Numbered from the stretch's first letter, positions 49,477 to 57,270 are shown. The stretch: DNA of 64,000 nucleotides from Clostridia bacterium (GCA_017467965.1 JAFUJZ010000007.1:1-64000), one strand, 5' to 3'. Numbers and translations are program-made. Notes: generated by a model not told the origin, from the sequence alone.

Positions 49477-50340
49477 ATGAGTTCACATATTGAAAAAGCC
49501 AATGTTTTAATGGAAGCTTTGCCTTATATGCAGAAACTTTCGGGAAAAACCATTGTTGTGAAATACGGCGGAAACGCTATGATAAATGAAGAATTAAAAG
49601 AGTCAATTGTTGAAGATATTGCGCTTTTGAAGCTTATCGGTGCAAACCCTATCGTTGTACACGGCGGCGGCCCCGATATTACAAATGCGCTTAAGAGCTT
49701 TAATATTGAAACAAAGTTTATCAACGGACTTCGTTATACAGATGCCGAAACAATGCGTATTGCGCAAATGGTATTGGTAGGTAAAACAAATAAGGAAATC
49801 GTTTCCCTTGTTGAAAAGCACGGTGGTAATGCCATAGGTATTTCGGGTATTGACGGCAAGTGTATCAAGTGCACTAAGAAAAAAACAATAGTTGAGGGAG
49901 AAGAGATAGACCTTGGCTTTGTAGGTGAAATCGTAAAGGTAGACGGCAAGGTTATCAACCTTATCTGCAAGGACAAGTACATACCCGTTATTGCCCCGAT
50001 TGGTATAGATGACGAGGGTAACAGCTATAATATTAATGCAGATGATGTTGCAAGTGCAGTAGCAGCGGCAGTTGGTGCTGAAAAGCTTATTTTCCTTACT
50101 GATATTGAAGGTGTAAAAGACCTTGACGGCAATGTTATATTTGAAATGAACTGTGAAGAAGTGCACGAAAATATTAAAAACGGCGTAATCAGCGGAGGTA
50201 TGATTCCTAAAGTTACAGGCTGTGTGGATGCAATACTCTCAGGTGTACAGAAGGTGCATATCATTGACGGCAGAGTACCCCACTGTATATTGCTTGAAAT
50301 ATTTACGGATACTGGTATCGGCACGATGATAACAAACTGA
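49477..50340 (+). CDS. argB: Acetylglutamate kinase
   Basis: 287 aa. It phosphorylates N-acetylglutamate at the gamma-carboxylate. Amino-acid-kinase fold: [43 protein letters not shown] and ISGGMIPKV. The length and N-terminal helix ([16 protein letters not shown]) resemble the arginine-inhibitable class. RBS AAGGAG. It is co-transcribed with argC; argJ and argD do not follow in this window. Confidence 0.97.
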   Translation: MSSHIEKANVLMEALPYMQKLSGKTIVVKYGGNAMINEELKESIVEDIALLKLIGANPIVVHGGGPDITNALKSFNIETKFINGLRYTDAETMRIAQMVLVGKTNKEIVSLVEKHGGNAIGISGIDGKCIKCTKKKTIVEGEEIDLGFVGEIVKVDGKVINLICKDKYIPVIAPIGIDDEGNSYNINADDVASAVAAAVGAEKLIFLTDIEGVKDLDGNVIFEMNCEEVHENIKNGVISGGMIPKVTGCVDAILSGVQKVHIIDGRVPHCILLEIFTDTGIGTMITN

Positions 50341-50366
50341 TTGTAAAGCAATCGGTTTGTTATCAT
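50326..50366 (+). repeat. 18-bp inverted repeat spanning the argB stop
   Basis: ATGATAACAAACTGATTG / CAATCGGTTTGTTATCAT with loop TAAAG and one G-T wobble. The stop codon lies in the left arm and no T-run follows. A stretch of TAATGGGTAATAGGGAATAG-type low-complexity sequence comes next. Confidence 0.6.
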
Positions 50367-50399
50367 AAAGTAATGGGTAATAGGGAATAGTGAATAAGT

Positions 50400-50870
50400 A
50401 TGGTTAAAACAAATGCGATGCGGCTTTTAGAGCAAGCAGGAATAGATTTTGAAACAAAAGAATACGAGGTTGATGAATCCGACCTTTCCGGTGAAACCGT
50501 TGCAGCTAAGGTTGGTATGGACCCGGACAGCGTTTTTAAAACGCTTGTCACAAAGGGTGATAAAAACGGTATTGCTGTTTTCTGTATACCTGTAACAGGA
50601 GAGCTTGACCTTAAGAAGGCGGCAAAGGCTACAGGCAACAAGAAAATCGAAATGGTTGCTGTTAAGGATTTGTTGGGCTTAACAGGCTATATCCGTGGCG
50701 GTTGCAGTCCTGTTGGCATGAAAAAGCAGTATCCCACATATATTGACGAGACAGCTGTTTTGTTTGACAAGATTGCGGTTTCCGCAGGCGTGAGAGGATG
50801 CCAAATGATACTTGACCCAGAAAAGCTCACAGAATACGTCAAGGCACAGCAGATTGATTTGTGTGTATAA
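50400..50870 (+). CDS. ybaK: Aminoacyl-tRNA deacylase YbaK/EbsC
   Basis: 156 aa. It hydrolyses mischarged aminoacyl-tRNA such as Cys-tRNA(Pro) in trans. Family marks: LVTKGDKNG, AVFCIPVTGELDLKKAAKA, GYIRGGCSPVGMKK and SAGVRGCQMIL. The conserved Lys and GGCSP motif of YbaK are present. It follows the argB hairpin by 33 nt. It has no strong RBS of its own (GGGAATAG only), so translation may depend on upstream transcription. Confidence 0.9.
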   Translation: MVKTNAMRLLEQAGIDFETKEYEVDESDLSGETVAAKVGMDPDSVFKTLVTKGDKNGIAVFCIPVTGELDLKKAAKATGNKKIEMVAVKDLLGLTGYIRGGCSPVGMKKQYPTYIDETAVLFDKIAVSAGVRGCQMILDPEKLTEYVKAQQIDLCV

Positions 50871-50877
50871 TTTTTAA

Positions 50878-50941
50878 AACACCTATTGACAAACAGAGCA
50901 ATAGGTGTTATATTTTAATTAACGATTGAACAATTATTCAA
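50878..50941 (+). promoter_or_regulatory. Hairpin, promoter and ArsR-type operator of the metal efflux operon
   Basis: TTGACA (50886-50891), 17-nt spacer, TATATT (50909-50914). The -35 lies in an inverted repeat AACACCTATTG / CAATAGGTGTT (50878-50909) that could also end ybaK. TTGAACAATTATTCAA (50926-50941) is a near-perfect inverted repeat of the ArsR/SmtB operator type, placed over the transcription start. Confidence 0.65.
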
Positions 50942-50965
50942 GTATTGAAATGAGGAGATGGTAAA

Positions 50966-51250
50966 ATGTTAGAGGAAGAATTGTTATATGACCTGGCTGA
51001 ATTGTATAAGATATTCGGGGACAGTACCCGCATAAGGATACTTTATGCGCTTTTTGAAAGGGAAATGTGTGTTAACGATATTGCAGAGGAGCTCTCTATG
51101 ACTATGAGTGCGATAAGTCATCAATTGAGGATACTTAAGCAGGCAAGGCTTGTAAAGTACCGCAAAGAGGGCAAAGCGGTGTTTTATGCGCTTTCTGACG
51201 ACCATGTAAAGAGTATTATTGAAATGGGTATGGAACATATAAGTGAGTAA
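50966..51250 (+). CDS. ArsR/SmtB-family metal-sensing repressor
   Basis: 94 aa winged helix: LYKIFGDSTRIRILYAL, NDIAEELSMTMSAISHQLRIL, KYRKEGKAVFYAL. The C-terminal helix reads D-x-H-x10-H-x2-E exactly (DDHVKSIIEMGMEHISE), the alpha5 zinc site of SmtB, CzrA and ZiaR. A Cys in the alpha3 region (EMCVND) may add a second site. It probably represses the downstream HMA protein and P-type ATPase until zinc or cadmium binds. RBS GAGGAG. Confidence 0.93.
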   Translation: MLEEELLYDLAELYKIFGDSTRIRILYALFEREMCVNDIAEELSMTMSAISHQLRILKQARLVKYRKEGKAVFYALSDDHVKSIIEMGMEHISE

Positions 51251-51267
51251 TAAAGGAGTTTTTATTT

Positions 51268-51489
51268 ATGAAAAAGGTATTTAAGCTTGATGAAGTTGAC
51301 TGTGCAGTATGTGCAGGTAATATGGAGAACGGTATTAAAAAAATTGAAGGCGTAGAGAGTGCTGTTGTGAGCTATGTGACGCAGAAGCTACTTATCGAAT
51401 GCGACGAGGCTGACCTTGACAGAATACTTGACGAAGCACAGAAGGTTATCAAAAAGGTTGACCCCCGTTGCAAAATAATCAGAAATTAA
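51268..51489 (+). CDS. HMA-domain metallochaperone
   Basis: 73 aa ferredoxin-like HMA domain with the metal site DCAVCAGNM (CxxC at 12 and 15). The remaining fold is recognisable (IEGVESAVVSYVTQKLLIEC). It is separate from the ATPase, which lacks a fused HMA domain, so it probably delivers or buffers the ATPase's metal. The Asp before the CxxC is typical of zinc/cadmium types. RBS AAAGGAG. Confidence 0.9.
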   Translation: MKKVFKLDEVDCAVCAGNMENGIKKIEGVESAVVSYVTQKLLIECDEADLDRILDEAQKVIKKVDPRCKIIRN

Positions 51490-51524
51490 AATTTACCATT
51501 TGGGGACTGTCCCCAAATGGTAAA
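51489..51524. repeat. REP-like palindrome, GGGGAC subtype, copy 2
   Basis: 16-bp perfect arms TTTACCATTTGGGGAC / GTCCCCAAATGGTAAA around a single T; the core is identical to the copy at 33710. It sits between the HMA stop and the ATPase RBS, inside the operon. Confidence 0.88.
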
Positions 51525-51539
51525 AAAGGAGTTGATTAT

Positions 51540-53339
51540 ATGAGCAGAAGGCAAAAAGAAAACTTATGCAGGATAATAGTGGCAATTGTGCTATTTATAG
51601 GCATATCGCTGGCACCTTTGGAAGGCATCTGGGAAACCATATTTTTACTTATACCTTACTTTATAGTAGGCTATGATGTTTTGTGGGGTGCTGTGAGGAA
51701 TATTTTTCACGGACGAGTTTTTGACGAAAACTTTTTAATGGCTCTGGCAACCGTGGGTGCTTTTGTGATTGGCGAAAACCATGAAGCAGTTTTTGTAATG
51801 CTGTTTTTCCAGATAGGCGAGCTTTTCCAGAATATTGCCGTAGGCAAAAGTCGAAAATCAATATCCGCGCTTATGGATATTGCACCCGAGATTGCATCTG
51901 TAAAACGTGAGGGAGAGTTCTGTGAGGTTTTCCCCGAGGAAATTACAGTGGGGGATATTCTTCTTGTAAAGCCCGGCGAAAGAATACCCGTTGACGGCGT
52001 TGTAGTCAAGGGCGAAAGCGATATTGACACATCCTCAATGACCGGTGAAAGCGTTCCGCGCTTTGTGAAATCGGGCGAAGATGTTATAAGCGGATGCGTT
52101 AATATGAGCTCACCGATTGAAATTAGAGCAACGAAAGAATATTCCGAGTCCACCGTTATGAAGGTGCTTGAATTGGTAGAACATTCCGCCATGAATAAAG
52201 GCAGATACGAAAGCTTTATCACCAGATTTGCACGTGTTTACACACCTTTGGTAGTTGTGCTTGCACTTTTAGTTGCTTTTATACCACCAATTTTTGACGG
52301 TAATCTGAGTGGCTGGGTACTTAAGGCATTGTCGTTTCTGGTTGTGTCGTGCCCATGCGCATTGGTCATCAGCGTGCCGCTTTCATTCTTTGGGGGAATA
52401 GGTGCGGCAAGTAGACGCGGTGTTCTTGTAAAGGGCAGCACGTATCTTGAAATGTTGGAAAAATGCCACGTTGTTGTAACCGATAAGACGGGTACGCTTA
52501 CCGAGGGCAGGCTTTTCGTGTCGGCAGTTGAAGGCGAAAATACCTTAAAAATGGCAGCTAGCGTGGAAAAGTTTTCAAACCACCCTGTGGCAAAGGCGAT
52601 AGTAAAAAAAGCAAATGAGCTTTTTGCGGCAGAAAATGTGGTCGAAATCCCAGGCAAAGGAATGCGCGGTGTAATAGACGGAAAAGATGTGCTGGTAGGA
52701 AATAAAGCATTGTTTGAGGACTTTGATATCAAAATTCCCGACTGCGAGGCATCTGTTTTTGTTGCAGTAGATGCAAAATACGAGGGCAGTATAACTGTTG
52801 AGGACAAAATCAAACCCGATGCAAAAAAAGCTGTTGACGCTTTGCACTCTATGGGTATTGAAAAAACAGTGATGTTAACGGGTGATAGTGAAAAAGGCGC
52901 AAAAAAAGTCTTTGACAAAACGGGTCTTGACGAAATGTATCACTCGCTTTTGCCTTCAGAAAAGGTCAAGAAGCTTGAAGATATTATGTCCGAAACGAAA
53001 GGCAAGACAATATACCTTGGTGACGGCATTAATGATGCACCTGTTTTAAAAAGAGCGGATTGCGGTATCGCAATGGGAGCGGTAGGAAGTGATGCGGCAA
53101 TTGAAGCAAGTGATATTGTGTTTATGAATGACGATATTACACTTTTGCCCGAAAGTATAAAAATAGCAAAAAAGACAATAGAAATTGTAAAGCAGAATAT
53201 TGTTTTTTCTATCGCGGTAAAGGTAGGGGTGCTTATCCTTACTGTTCTTGGTGTTGCTGATATGTGGCAGGCAGTTTTTGCCGATGTGGGCGTTATGGTC
53301 ATAGCAGTATTGAACACATTGAGAACATTACGGCTGTAA
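51540..53339 (+). CDS. cadA: P1B-type zinc/cadmium efflux ATPase
   Basis: 599 aa. Membrane segments at the N-terminus and a cation site SCPCALV. Actuator loop STMTGESVPR, phosphorylation motif VVTDKTGTLTEG, nucleotide domain FSNHPVAKAI (HP locus), and the hinge GDGINDAPVLKRADCGIAMG. The CPC motif and P1B-2-type context with a DxH ArsR sensor favour zinc, cadmium and lead. No N-terminal HMA domain; a separate HMA protein precedes it. ATG at 51540 follows AAAGGAG; the frame is open upstream but overlaps the HMA gene. Confidence 0.95.
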   Translation: MSRRQKENLCRIIVAIVLFIGISLAPLEGIWETIFLLIPYFIVGYDVLWGAVRNIFHGRVFDENFLMALATVGAFVIGENHEAVFVMLFFQIGELFQNIAVGKSRKSISALMDIAPEIASVKREGEFCEVFPEEITVGDILLVKPGERIPVDGVVVKGESDIDTSSMTGESVPRFVKSGEDVISGCVNMSSPIEIRATKEYSESTVMKVLELVEHSAMNKGRYESFITRFARVYTPLVVVLALLVAFIPPIFDGNLSGWVLKALSFLVVSCPCALVISVPLSFFGGIGAASRRGVLVKGSTYLEMLEKCHVVVTDKTGTLTEGRLFVSAVEGENTLKMAASVEKFSNHPVAKAIVKKANELFAAENVVEIPGKGMRGVIDGKDVLVGNKALFEDFDIKIPDCEASVFVAVDAKYEGSITVEDKIKPDAKKAVDALHSMGIEKTVMLTGDSEKGAKKVFDKTGLDEMYHSLLPSEKVKKLEDIMSETKGKTIYLGDGINDAPVLKRADCGIAMGAVGSDAAIEASDIVFMNDDITLLPESIKIAKKTIEIVKQNIVFSIAVKVGVLILTVLGVADMWQAVFADVGVMVIAVLNTLRTLRL

Positions 53340-53547
53340 TTGTGCACAAAACATGGTATGTTAAAGCACAGGTGATGATATAAAAAACCTATAAATGTGA
53401 TATTAGAAAGGCTCTTTTTAAATGAAATCGCTTTAAAAAGAGCCTTTTTTGAAATGATTGATATGGGATTTTGTGGAATTATATGCCTTTTGTGAAAAGT
53501 GCATAAAAAATGTGAAAAATATTTTGATATTTCTAACTATTCGTGTA
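53340..53547. other. Intergenic stretch after cadA
   Basis: About 210 bases with no convincing gene. It contains the cadA terminator at 53407-53450 and AT-rich sequence before the small RNA promoter at 53548. Nothing else was recognised. Confidence 0.5.
53407..53450 (+). terminator. Terminator of cadA
   Basis: AAAGGCTCTTTTTAAA / TTTAAAAAGAGCCTTT with a 9-nt loop, followed by T's. Confidence 0.88.
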
Positions 53548-53696
53548 TTGCAAAATTCGATATTGTTTGCTATACTCTAATTGTACCGAAAAGGTACGAA
53601 ACTTTTTTCATTTTCCCTCCTTTTAGTGACAGACAAGAATTGTTGTCTGTCTTTTTTTTGCATTTTCCCCGACAGATTTTCTGTCGGGCTTTTTTA
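53548..53696 (+). ncRNA. Candidate small regulatory RNA with tandem terminators
   Basis: Promoter TTGCAA (53548-53553), 17-nt spacer, TATACT (53571-53576) points at a start near 53583. The transcript would begin with hairpin GTACC-GAAAA-GGTAC (53583-53597). Next comes single-stranded CATTTTCCCTCC (53609-53620). Terminator hairpin GACAGACAA / TTGTCTGTC with eight T's follows (53628-53659). A second unit follows: CATTTTCCCC and hairpin CCCGACAG / CTGTCGGG with a T-run (53661-53696). No ORF fits. Length would be about 77 nt, or 114 nt with read-through. C-rich loops resemble anti-Shine-Dalgarno motifs of Firmicute sRNAs. Confidence 0.5.
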
Positions 53697-53699
53697 TTA

Positions 53700-53728
53700 T
53701 TGACGGAAAATTTTACAGATGATATAAT
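53700..53728 (+). promoter_or_regulatory. Promoter of the BNR protein gene
   Basis: TTGACG (53700-53705), 17-nt spacer, TATAAT (53723-53728), directly after the second terminator of the candidate small RNA. Confidence 0.72.
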
Positions 53729-53775
53729 AATTATAATTAATGGGCAACGAGATATACGAAAGGAAGGGATTATGT

Positions 53776-55278
53776 ATGAATATTCTTGAAAAAGAGGGCG
53801 CATGGTGTTGGTTTGCTGACCCCAGAGCTATAAGCTATAAAGGTCGTACTTTTATAGGCTGTATTGACGTACATGGTAATATCAAGGCGATTATGCTCCA
53901 TGAGGGCAAAAAGACCGAGGTGTTGGTGCGTTCAAATTTCCAGCCGGATGACCACGATAATCCTACTTTTTTGGTTCTTCCCGATGAGAGGATAATGATT
54001 ATTTACTCCCGTCATACAGATGAGGCATGTTTTTATTACCGTATTTCGAAAAACAAATGTGATATAACTGAGCTTGGCGAAGAAAAAATACTCAAGACTG
54101 ATCACAATACAACATATCCGTCGCTTTTCATTATGGAAAACGATCCTGAGCATATTTATCTGTGCTACAGAGGTGTTAACTGGCACCCCACATGCGCGCG
54201 TCTTACAATGCCCGACGAAAACGACGAAATTGGGTTTGATGTAAAGCCTTTCCAAATTGTAAAAAGCACTGTACAGGGGGCAGGCTGCCGTCCTTACGCA
54301 AAGTATGTGTCCGACGGAAAAAGTAAAATACACATGGTATATTCCTCAACACATCCAGACAATGTGTGTCCTGTTTGTATTTATTATTCGTGTCTTGATG
54401 TAACAGACTTCACTCTTTATGATATTGAAGGCAATGTTTTGAAAGACAAGATTAATGAAGAACCTTTCAATGTCACAGGCTACGAGACAGACCCGAGGTT
54501 TGTTGTTGACCCGCATACAAAATCAAAGCGTGGTTGGGTATGGGACGTAATGGTGGGCGAAAGAGGCGTAAGCGCTGCTATTGTTAACATCAGCGAAGAT
54601 AAAATCACACAGCATTATTACTATACATATTATAAAAACGGTGAATGGAAAAAGCTGTTTATCGGTAACGCACACAAATTCCACCGCTCTGATACAGAGT
54701 TCTGTTACGGTGGCGGCATGAGTCTGGATCGTGATTACGAAGGCGTGGTATATGTGTCAATACCTTTGGGTACAGCATTTGAAATCGTAAAGTATATGAT
54801 TGATGAAGATGACCATGTTACACGTAAGGTGATGACAAAATACAGTGAGCTCAATAATATTCGTCCTTATAAGATAAAGCAAGGACCTCTTGTATGGATG
54901 AGCGGCGACTATTATTACTGGATTGTAAATTCCAGCTATCCTCAGGGATTCCCGACAGGTGTGTATATTGACGGTGAAGTCGGTGAAGAGAGATTTGCAG
55001 AGGGTATAAAAGTCACCTGCGACGACAAGCAGGAGGGCGTTATATACAAAGATGAGTGTGTTGAGTTGAAGGTTGAAGGCACTGTGGTAACTTTCTGCGG
55101 AAAGGTGAGCAGTAATCCTTTGTCTACATCTGACTGGAATCGTGAGCACAATGCTACAACTGATGGCAGTACAAAGCTTGTGCGCCCATATATAACAGAA
55201 TTCAGAATTATAAAAGAAGACGACGCATATTATCTCTTAAGGTGGGATAAGGTGGACGTTGTTGTGAAAAGAGGTTGA
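53776..55278 (+). CDS. BNR-repeat (BNR_4-like) sugar-active protein
   Basis: 500 aa, no signal peptide. Repeated Asp-box-like and beta-propeller strands (GAWCWFADPRAI, DDHDNPTFLVLPDERIMIIYSRH, TYPSLFIMENDPEHIYLCYRGVNWHP, KSKIHMVYSSTHPDN) match the BNR_4 group, which includes polysaccharide lyases such as PL24/PL25 and uncharacterised hydrolases. Many His/Trp residues line the propeller strands. A cytoplasmic location suggests it acts on imported oligosaccharide. The ATG at 53776 has AAGGAAGGG upstream; a nearby ATG at 53772 is out of frame. Its stop is one base before the next start. Confidence 0.75.
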   Translation: MNILEKEGAWCWFADPRAISYKGRTFIGCIDVHGNIKAIMLHEGKKTEVLVRSNFQPDDHDNPTFLVLPDERIMIIYSRHTDEACFYYRISKNKCDITELGEEKILKTDHNTTYPSLFIMENDPEHIYLCYRGVNWHPTCARLTMPDENDEIGFDVKPFQIVKSTVQGAGCRPYAKYVSDGKSKIHMVYSSTHPDNVCPVCIYYSCLDVTDFTLYDIEGNVLKDKINEEPFNVTGYETDPRFVVDPHTKSKRGWVWDVMVGERGVSAAIVNISEDKITQHYYYTYYKNGEWKKLFIGNAHKFHRSDTEFCYGGGMSLDRDYEGVVYVSIPLGTAFEIVKYMIDEDDHVTRKVMTKYSELNNIRPYKIKQGPLVWMSGDYYYWIVNSSYPQGFPTGVYIDGEVGEERFAEGIKVTCDDKQEGVIYKDECVELKVEGTVVTFCGKVSSNPLSTSDWNREHNATTDGSTKLVRPYITEFRIIKEDDAYYLLRWDKVDVVVKRG

Positions 55279-55279
55279 C

Positions 55280-55837
55280 ATGAATAAAGACTCCATGAAG
55301 GAAATTGAAATCAGCCATGAGTACAAATTCAAGGGGCGTATTATAAATATGCGTCTTGATACTGTCAAAACTCCCGAGTGGAATATGGCTTCACGAGAAA
55401 TCGTTGAGCACCCGGGTGGGGTAGGCATTGTTGCACTTGATTCTGACGGCTGTGTGTATATGGAATGGCAGTACCGTCGCCCCTTTGACGATTTGGTTTA
55501 CGAAATCCCTGCAGGCAAACGTGATGCGAACGAAGAGCCTATTGTGTGTGCAAAGCGTGAGCTTGAAGAAGAGATAGGTCTTTTGGCAAAAAACTGGGTT
55601 TATCTTGGCGTGAGCTATGCGTCACCGGGCTTTTGTACGGAAGGACTTCATTTGTTCCTTGCAACTGATTTGTATAAGGGTGAAATCCACCGTGACCAGG
55701 ATGAATTGCTGATTATTGAAAAGGTGCCGCTTGGAGAGCTTGTTGACAAGGCGATGAGCGGTGAAATCAAAGACGGAAAATCCTTAATCGGCATCCTTAA
55801 GACAAATGAATATCTTAAGAGAATTCATGATAAATAA
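55280..55837 (+). CDS. NUDIX hydrolase, ADP-ribose pyrophosphatase type
   Basis: 185 aa. The NUDIX box is complete: G-x5-E-x7-R-E-L-x-E-E-x-G, starting GKRDANEEP. Flanking YEIPAG before the box and SPGFCTEGLHLFLA after it are typical of NudF/YqkG ADP-sugar pyrophosphatases, which split ADP-ribose to AMP and ribose-5-phosphate. Its ATG lies 1 nt after the BNR gene stop, with GAGG in that gene's last codons. Co-transcribed with it. Confidence 0.93.
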   Translation: MNKDSMKEIEISHEYKFKGRIINMRLDTVKTPEWNMASREIVEHPGGVGIVALDSDGCVYMEWQYRRPFDDLVYEIPAGKRDANEEPIVCAKRELEEEIGLLAKNWVYLGVSYASPGFCTEGLHLFLATDLYKGEIHRDQDELLIIEKVPLGELVDKAMSGEIKDGKSLIGILKTNEYLKRIHDK

Positions 55838-55860
55838 ATTGTTTTTTGTTGAAAAAAGTA

Positions 55861-55915
55861 TTGACAAAGCATTTAAAAATATGTATAATTAATACGAAAA
55901 CGATAATCATTATCA
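55861..55915 (+). promoter_or_regulatory. Promoter with Fur-type operator for rubrerythrin-rubredoxin
   Basis: TTGACA (55861-55866), 17-nt spacer, TATAAT (55884-55889). CGATAATCATTATCA (55901-55915) matches 14 of 15 positions of the 7-1-7 Fur box TGATAATNATTATCA and lies just past the start point. A PerR or Zur protein of the same family could use it instead. Confidence 0.8.
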
Positions 55916-55957
55916 TTTTAGTTATTTAAATTATTTATATAAAGGAGATTAAGATTT

Positions 55958-56545
55958 ATGAAAAAGTATGTATGTCCCGTATGCGGTTATGTTCACGAAG
56001 GTAACGAGGCTCCTGAAAAATGTCCTCTTTGCGGTGTTCCCGGTAGCCGTTTCACAGTAATGGAAGAAGGCGCAGCACTCGCTGCTGAACACGAATATGG
56101 TGTTTATGCAAAGACAGTAAAGGATAATCCCGACATCAGCGCAGAAGATAAGGCGTATATTTTTGAACAGCTTATGGCAAACTTCCAGGGCGAATGTAGT
56201 GAAGTGGGAATGTACCTTTGCATGGCTCGCATTGCACACCGTGAAGGCTATCCCGAAATCGGTCTTTACTGGGAAAAGGCAGCTTATGAAGAAGCTGAAC
56301 ATGCAGCAAAGTTTGCTGAACTTTTAGGCGAAGATTTGGAAGCTAACATGAAGGCAACAACAAAGGATAACCTCCGTTGGAGAGTTGACTGTGAATACGG
56401 CGCAACAAAGGGCAAGTTTGACTTGGCTGCTTGTGCAAAGAAGAACGGTCTTGACGCTATTCATGACACAGTTCATGAAATGGCTCGTGATGAGGCTCGC
56501 CACGGCAGAGCTTTGGAAGGTCTTCTTAAGAGATATTTTGGTTAA
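55958..56545 (+). CDS. rbr: Reverse rubrerythrin
   Basis: 195 aa. Rubredoxin-like knuckles at the N-terminus (YVCPVCGYVHEG, CPLCGVPGS) precede the four-helix di-iron domain, the reverse of classic rubrerythrin order. Di-iron ligand motifs are FQGECSEVGMY, EEAEHAAKF and ARDEARHGR. Such proteins in clostridia reduce hydrogen peroxide and oxygen with NADH-derived electrons. The domain order and length fit revRbr (about 180-195 aa). Codon use is strongly biased, implying high expression. Under the Fur-type box, and co-transcribed with the rubredoxin 30 nt downstream. RBS AAAGGAG. Confidence 0.95.
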   Translation: MKKYVCPVCGYVHEGNEAPEKCPLCGVPGSRFTVMEEGAALAAEHEYGVYAKTVKDNPDISAEDKAYIFEQLMANFQGECSEVGMYLCMARIAHREGYPEIGLYWEKAAYEEAEHAAKFAELLGEDLEANMKATTKDNLRWRVDCEYGATKGKFDLAACAKKNGLDAIHDTVHEMARDEARHGRALEGLLKRYFG

Positions 56546-56575
56546 TTAAGAATTGATTTAATGGAGGAAAAGATT

Positions 56576-56731
56576 ATGGCAAAGTATGTATGCCCCTGTG
56601 GTTATGAATATGATCCCGCTGTAGGCGATCCCGATAACGGCATTGCTCCCGGTACAGCATGGGAAGATGTAAGTGAAGATTGGGTATGCCCCGTATGCGG
56701 ACTTGGTAAAGACGCATTTAGTGAAGAATAA
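56576..56731 (+). CDS. Rubredoxin with a CxC first knuckle
   Basis: 51 aa, RBS GGAGG 9 nt before the ATG. The classic loop [11 protein letters not shown] and the second knuckle [11 protein letters not shown] are intact. The first knuckle reads [11 protein letters not shown], that is C-P-C, instead of the usual CxxC. The nucleotides around it (GTATGCCCCTGTGGT) leave no doubt about the reading, short of a base-calling deletion. It is probably the electron donor to the reverse rubrerythrin encoded just upstream, in the same transcript. Confidence 0.9.
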   Translation: MAKYVCPCGYEYDPAVGDPDNGIAPGTAWEDVSEDWVCPVCGLGKDAFSEE

Positions 56732-56736
56732 AAATA

Positions 56737-56766
56737 AAATGAGACGCTTTAAGCGTCTCATTTTTG
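56737..56766. terminator. Bidirectional terminator, rubredoxin / membrane protein gene
   Basis: 14-bp stem AAAATGAGACGCTT / AAGCGTCTCATTTT followed by T, with A/T tracts on both sides. Confidence 0.88.
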
Positions 56767-57138
56767 TTAGAACAAATTACATGTATCAAGAATAAATTGA
56801 TCATTGCCTGCGTATGTGAGCTTAACTGTGTAATTAGTACGTGTTACCTCATCCTTGGAATTGGTGGTTTCAACATAGCCGGATACTGTCCATGTGTTAC
56901 CTTCGTTTGTAACTGTCTGCTCGCTCTTGGGGCAAAATTCAATAGATGTGTAAGAGCCTATATGAGCCTTTACAGCACTTTCAACTGCTTCAAAAACTCT
57001 TTCTTCGCCAACATCGGATTTGGGAGAAGCCAAGCGGCTCTTAACAACATCATAAATTGCAAAGCCTGCAGCAACAAGCACTACAGCGGCAAGGAGTATT
57101 ATCAGCACAGTTCTTATAATGGGAATAAATTTTTTCAT
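56767..57138 (-). CDS. Small membrane-anchored protein, unknown
   Basis: 123 aa. An N-terminal membrane helix (about 7-28, RTVLIILLAAVVLVAAGFAIYDVV) precedes an extracytoplasmic beta-rich domain with two cysteines (EFCPKSEQ and LDTCNLF). Family not recognised; it resembles anchored DUF4878-like domains in length and layout. ATG at 57138 follows GTGAGGT by 8 nt. Divergent from the next gene. Confidence 0.7.
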   Translation of the reverse strand: MKKFIPIIRTVLIILLAAVVLVAAGFAIYDVVKSRLASPKSDVGEERVFEAVESAVKAHIGSYTSIEFCPKSEQTVTNEGNTWTVSGYVETTNSKDEVTRTNYTVKLTYAGNDQFILDTCNLF

Positions 57139-57170
57139 TTTTCGGTACCTCACTTGATTAATATGTATTA

Positions 57171-57242
57171 ATTATAATTTATTTTGAGGTTTGTTGTCAA
57201 GACAAATAGAGGATTTACAACATTAAAATAATGTGATAAAAT
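57171..57242. promoter_or_regulatory. Divergent promoters
   Basis: Minus strand TTGACA (57200-57195), 18-nt spacer, TATAAT (57176-57171) drives the membrane protein gene. Plus strand TTTACA (57214-57219), 17-nt spacer, TAAAAT (57237-57242) drives the 72-aa gene. Confidence 0.6.
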
Positions 57243-57270
57243 TAATGTACAATATTTTGGAGGTATAAAA

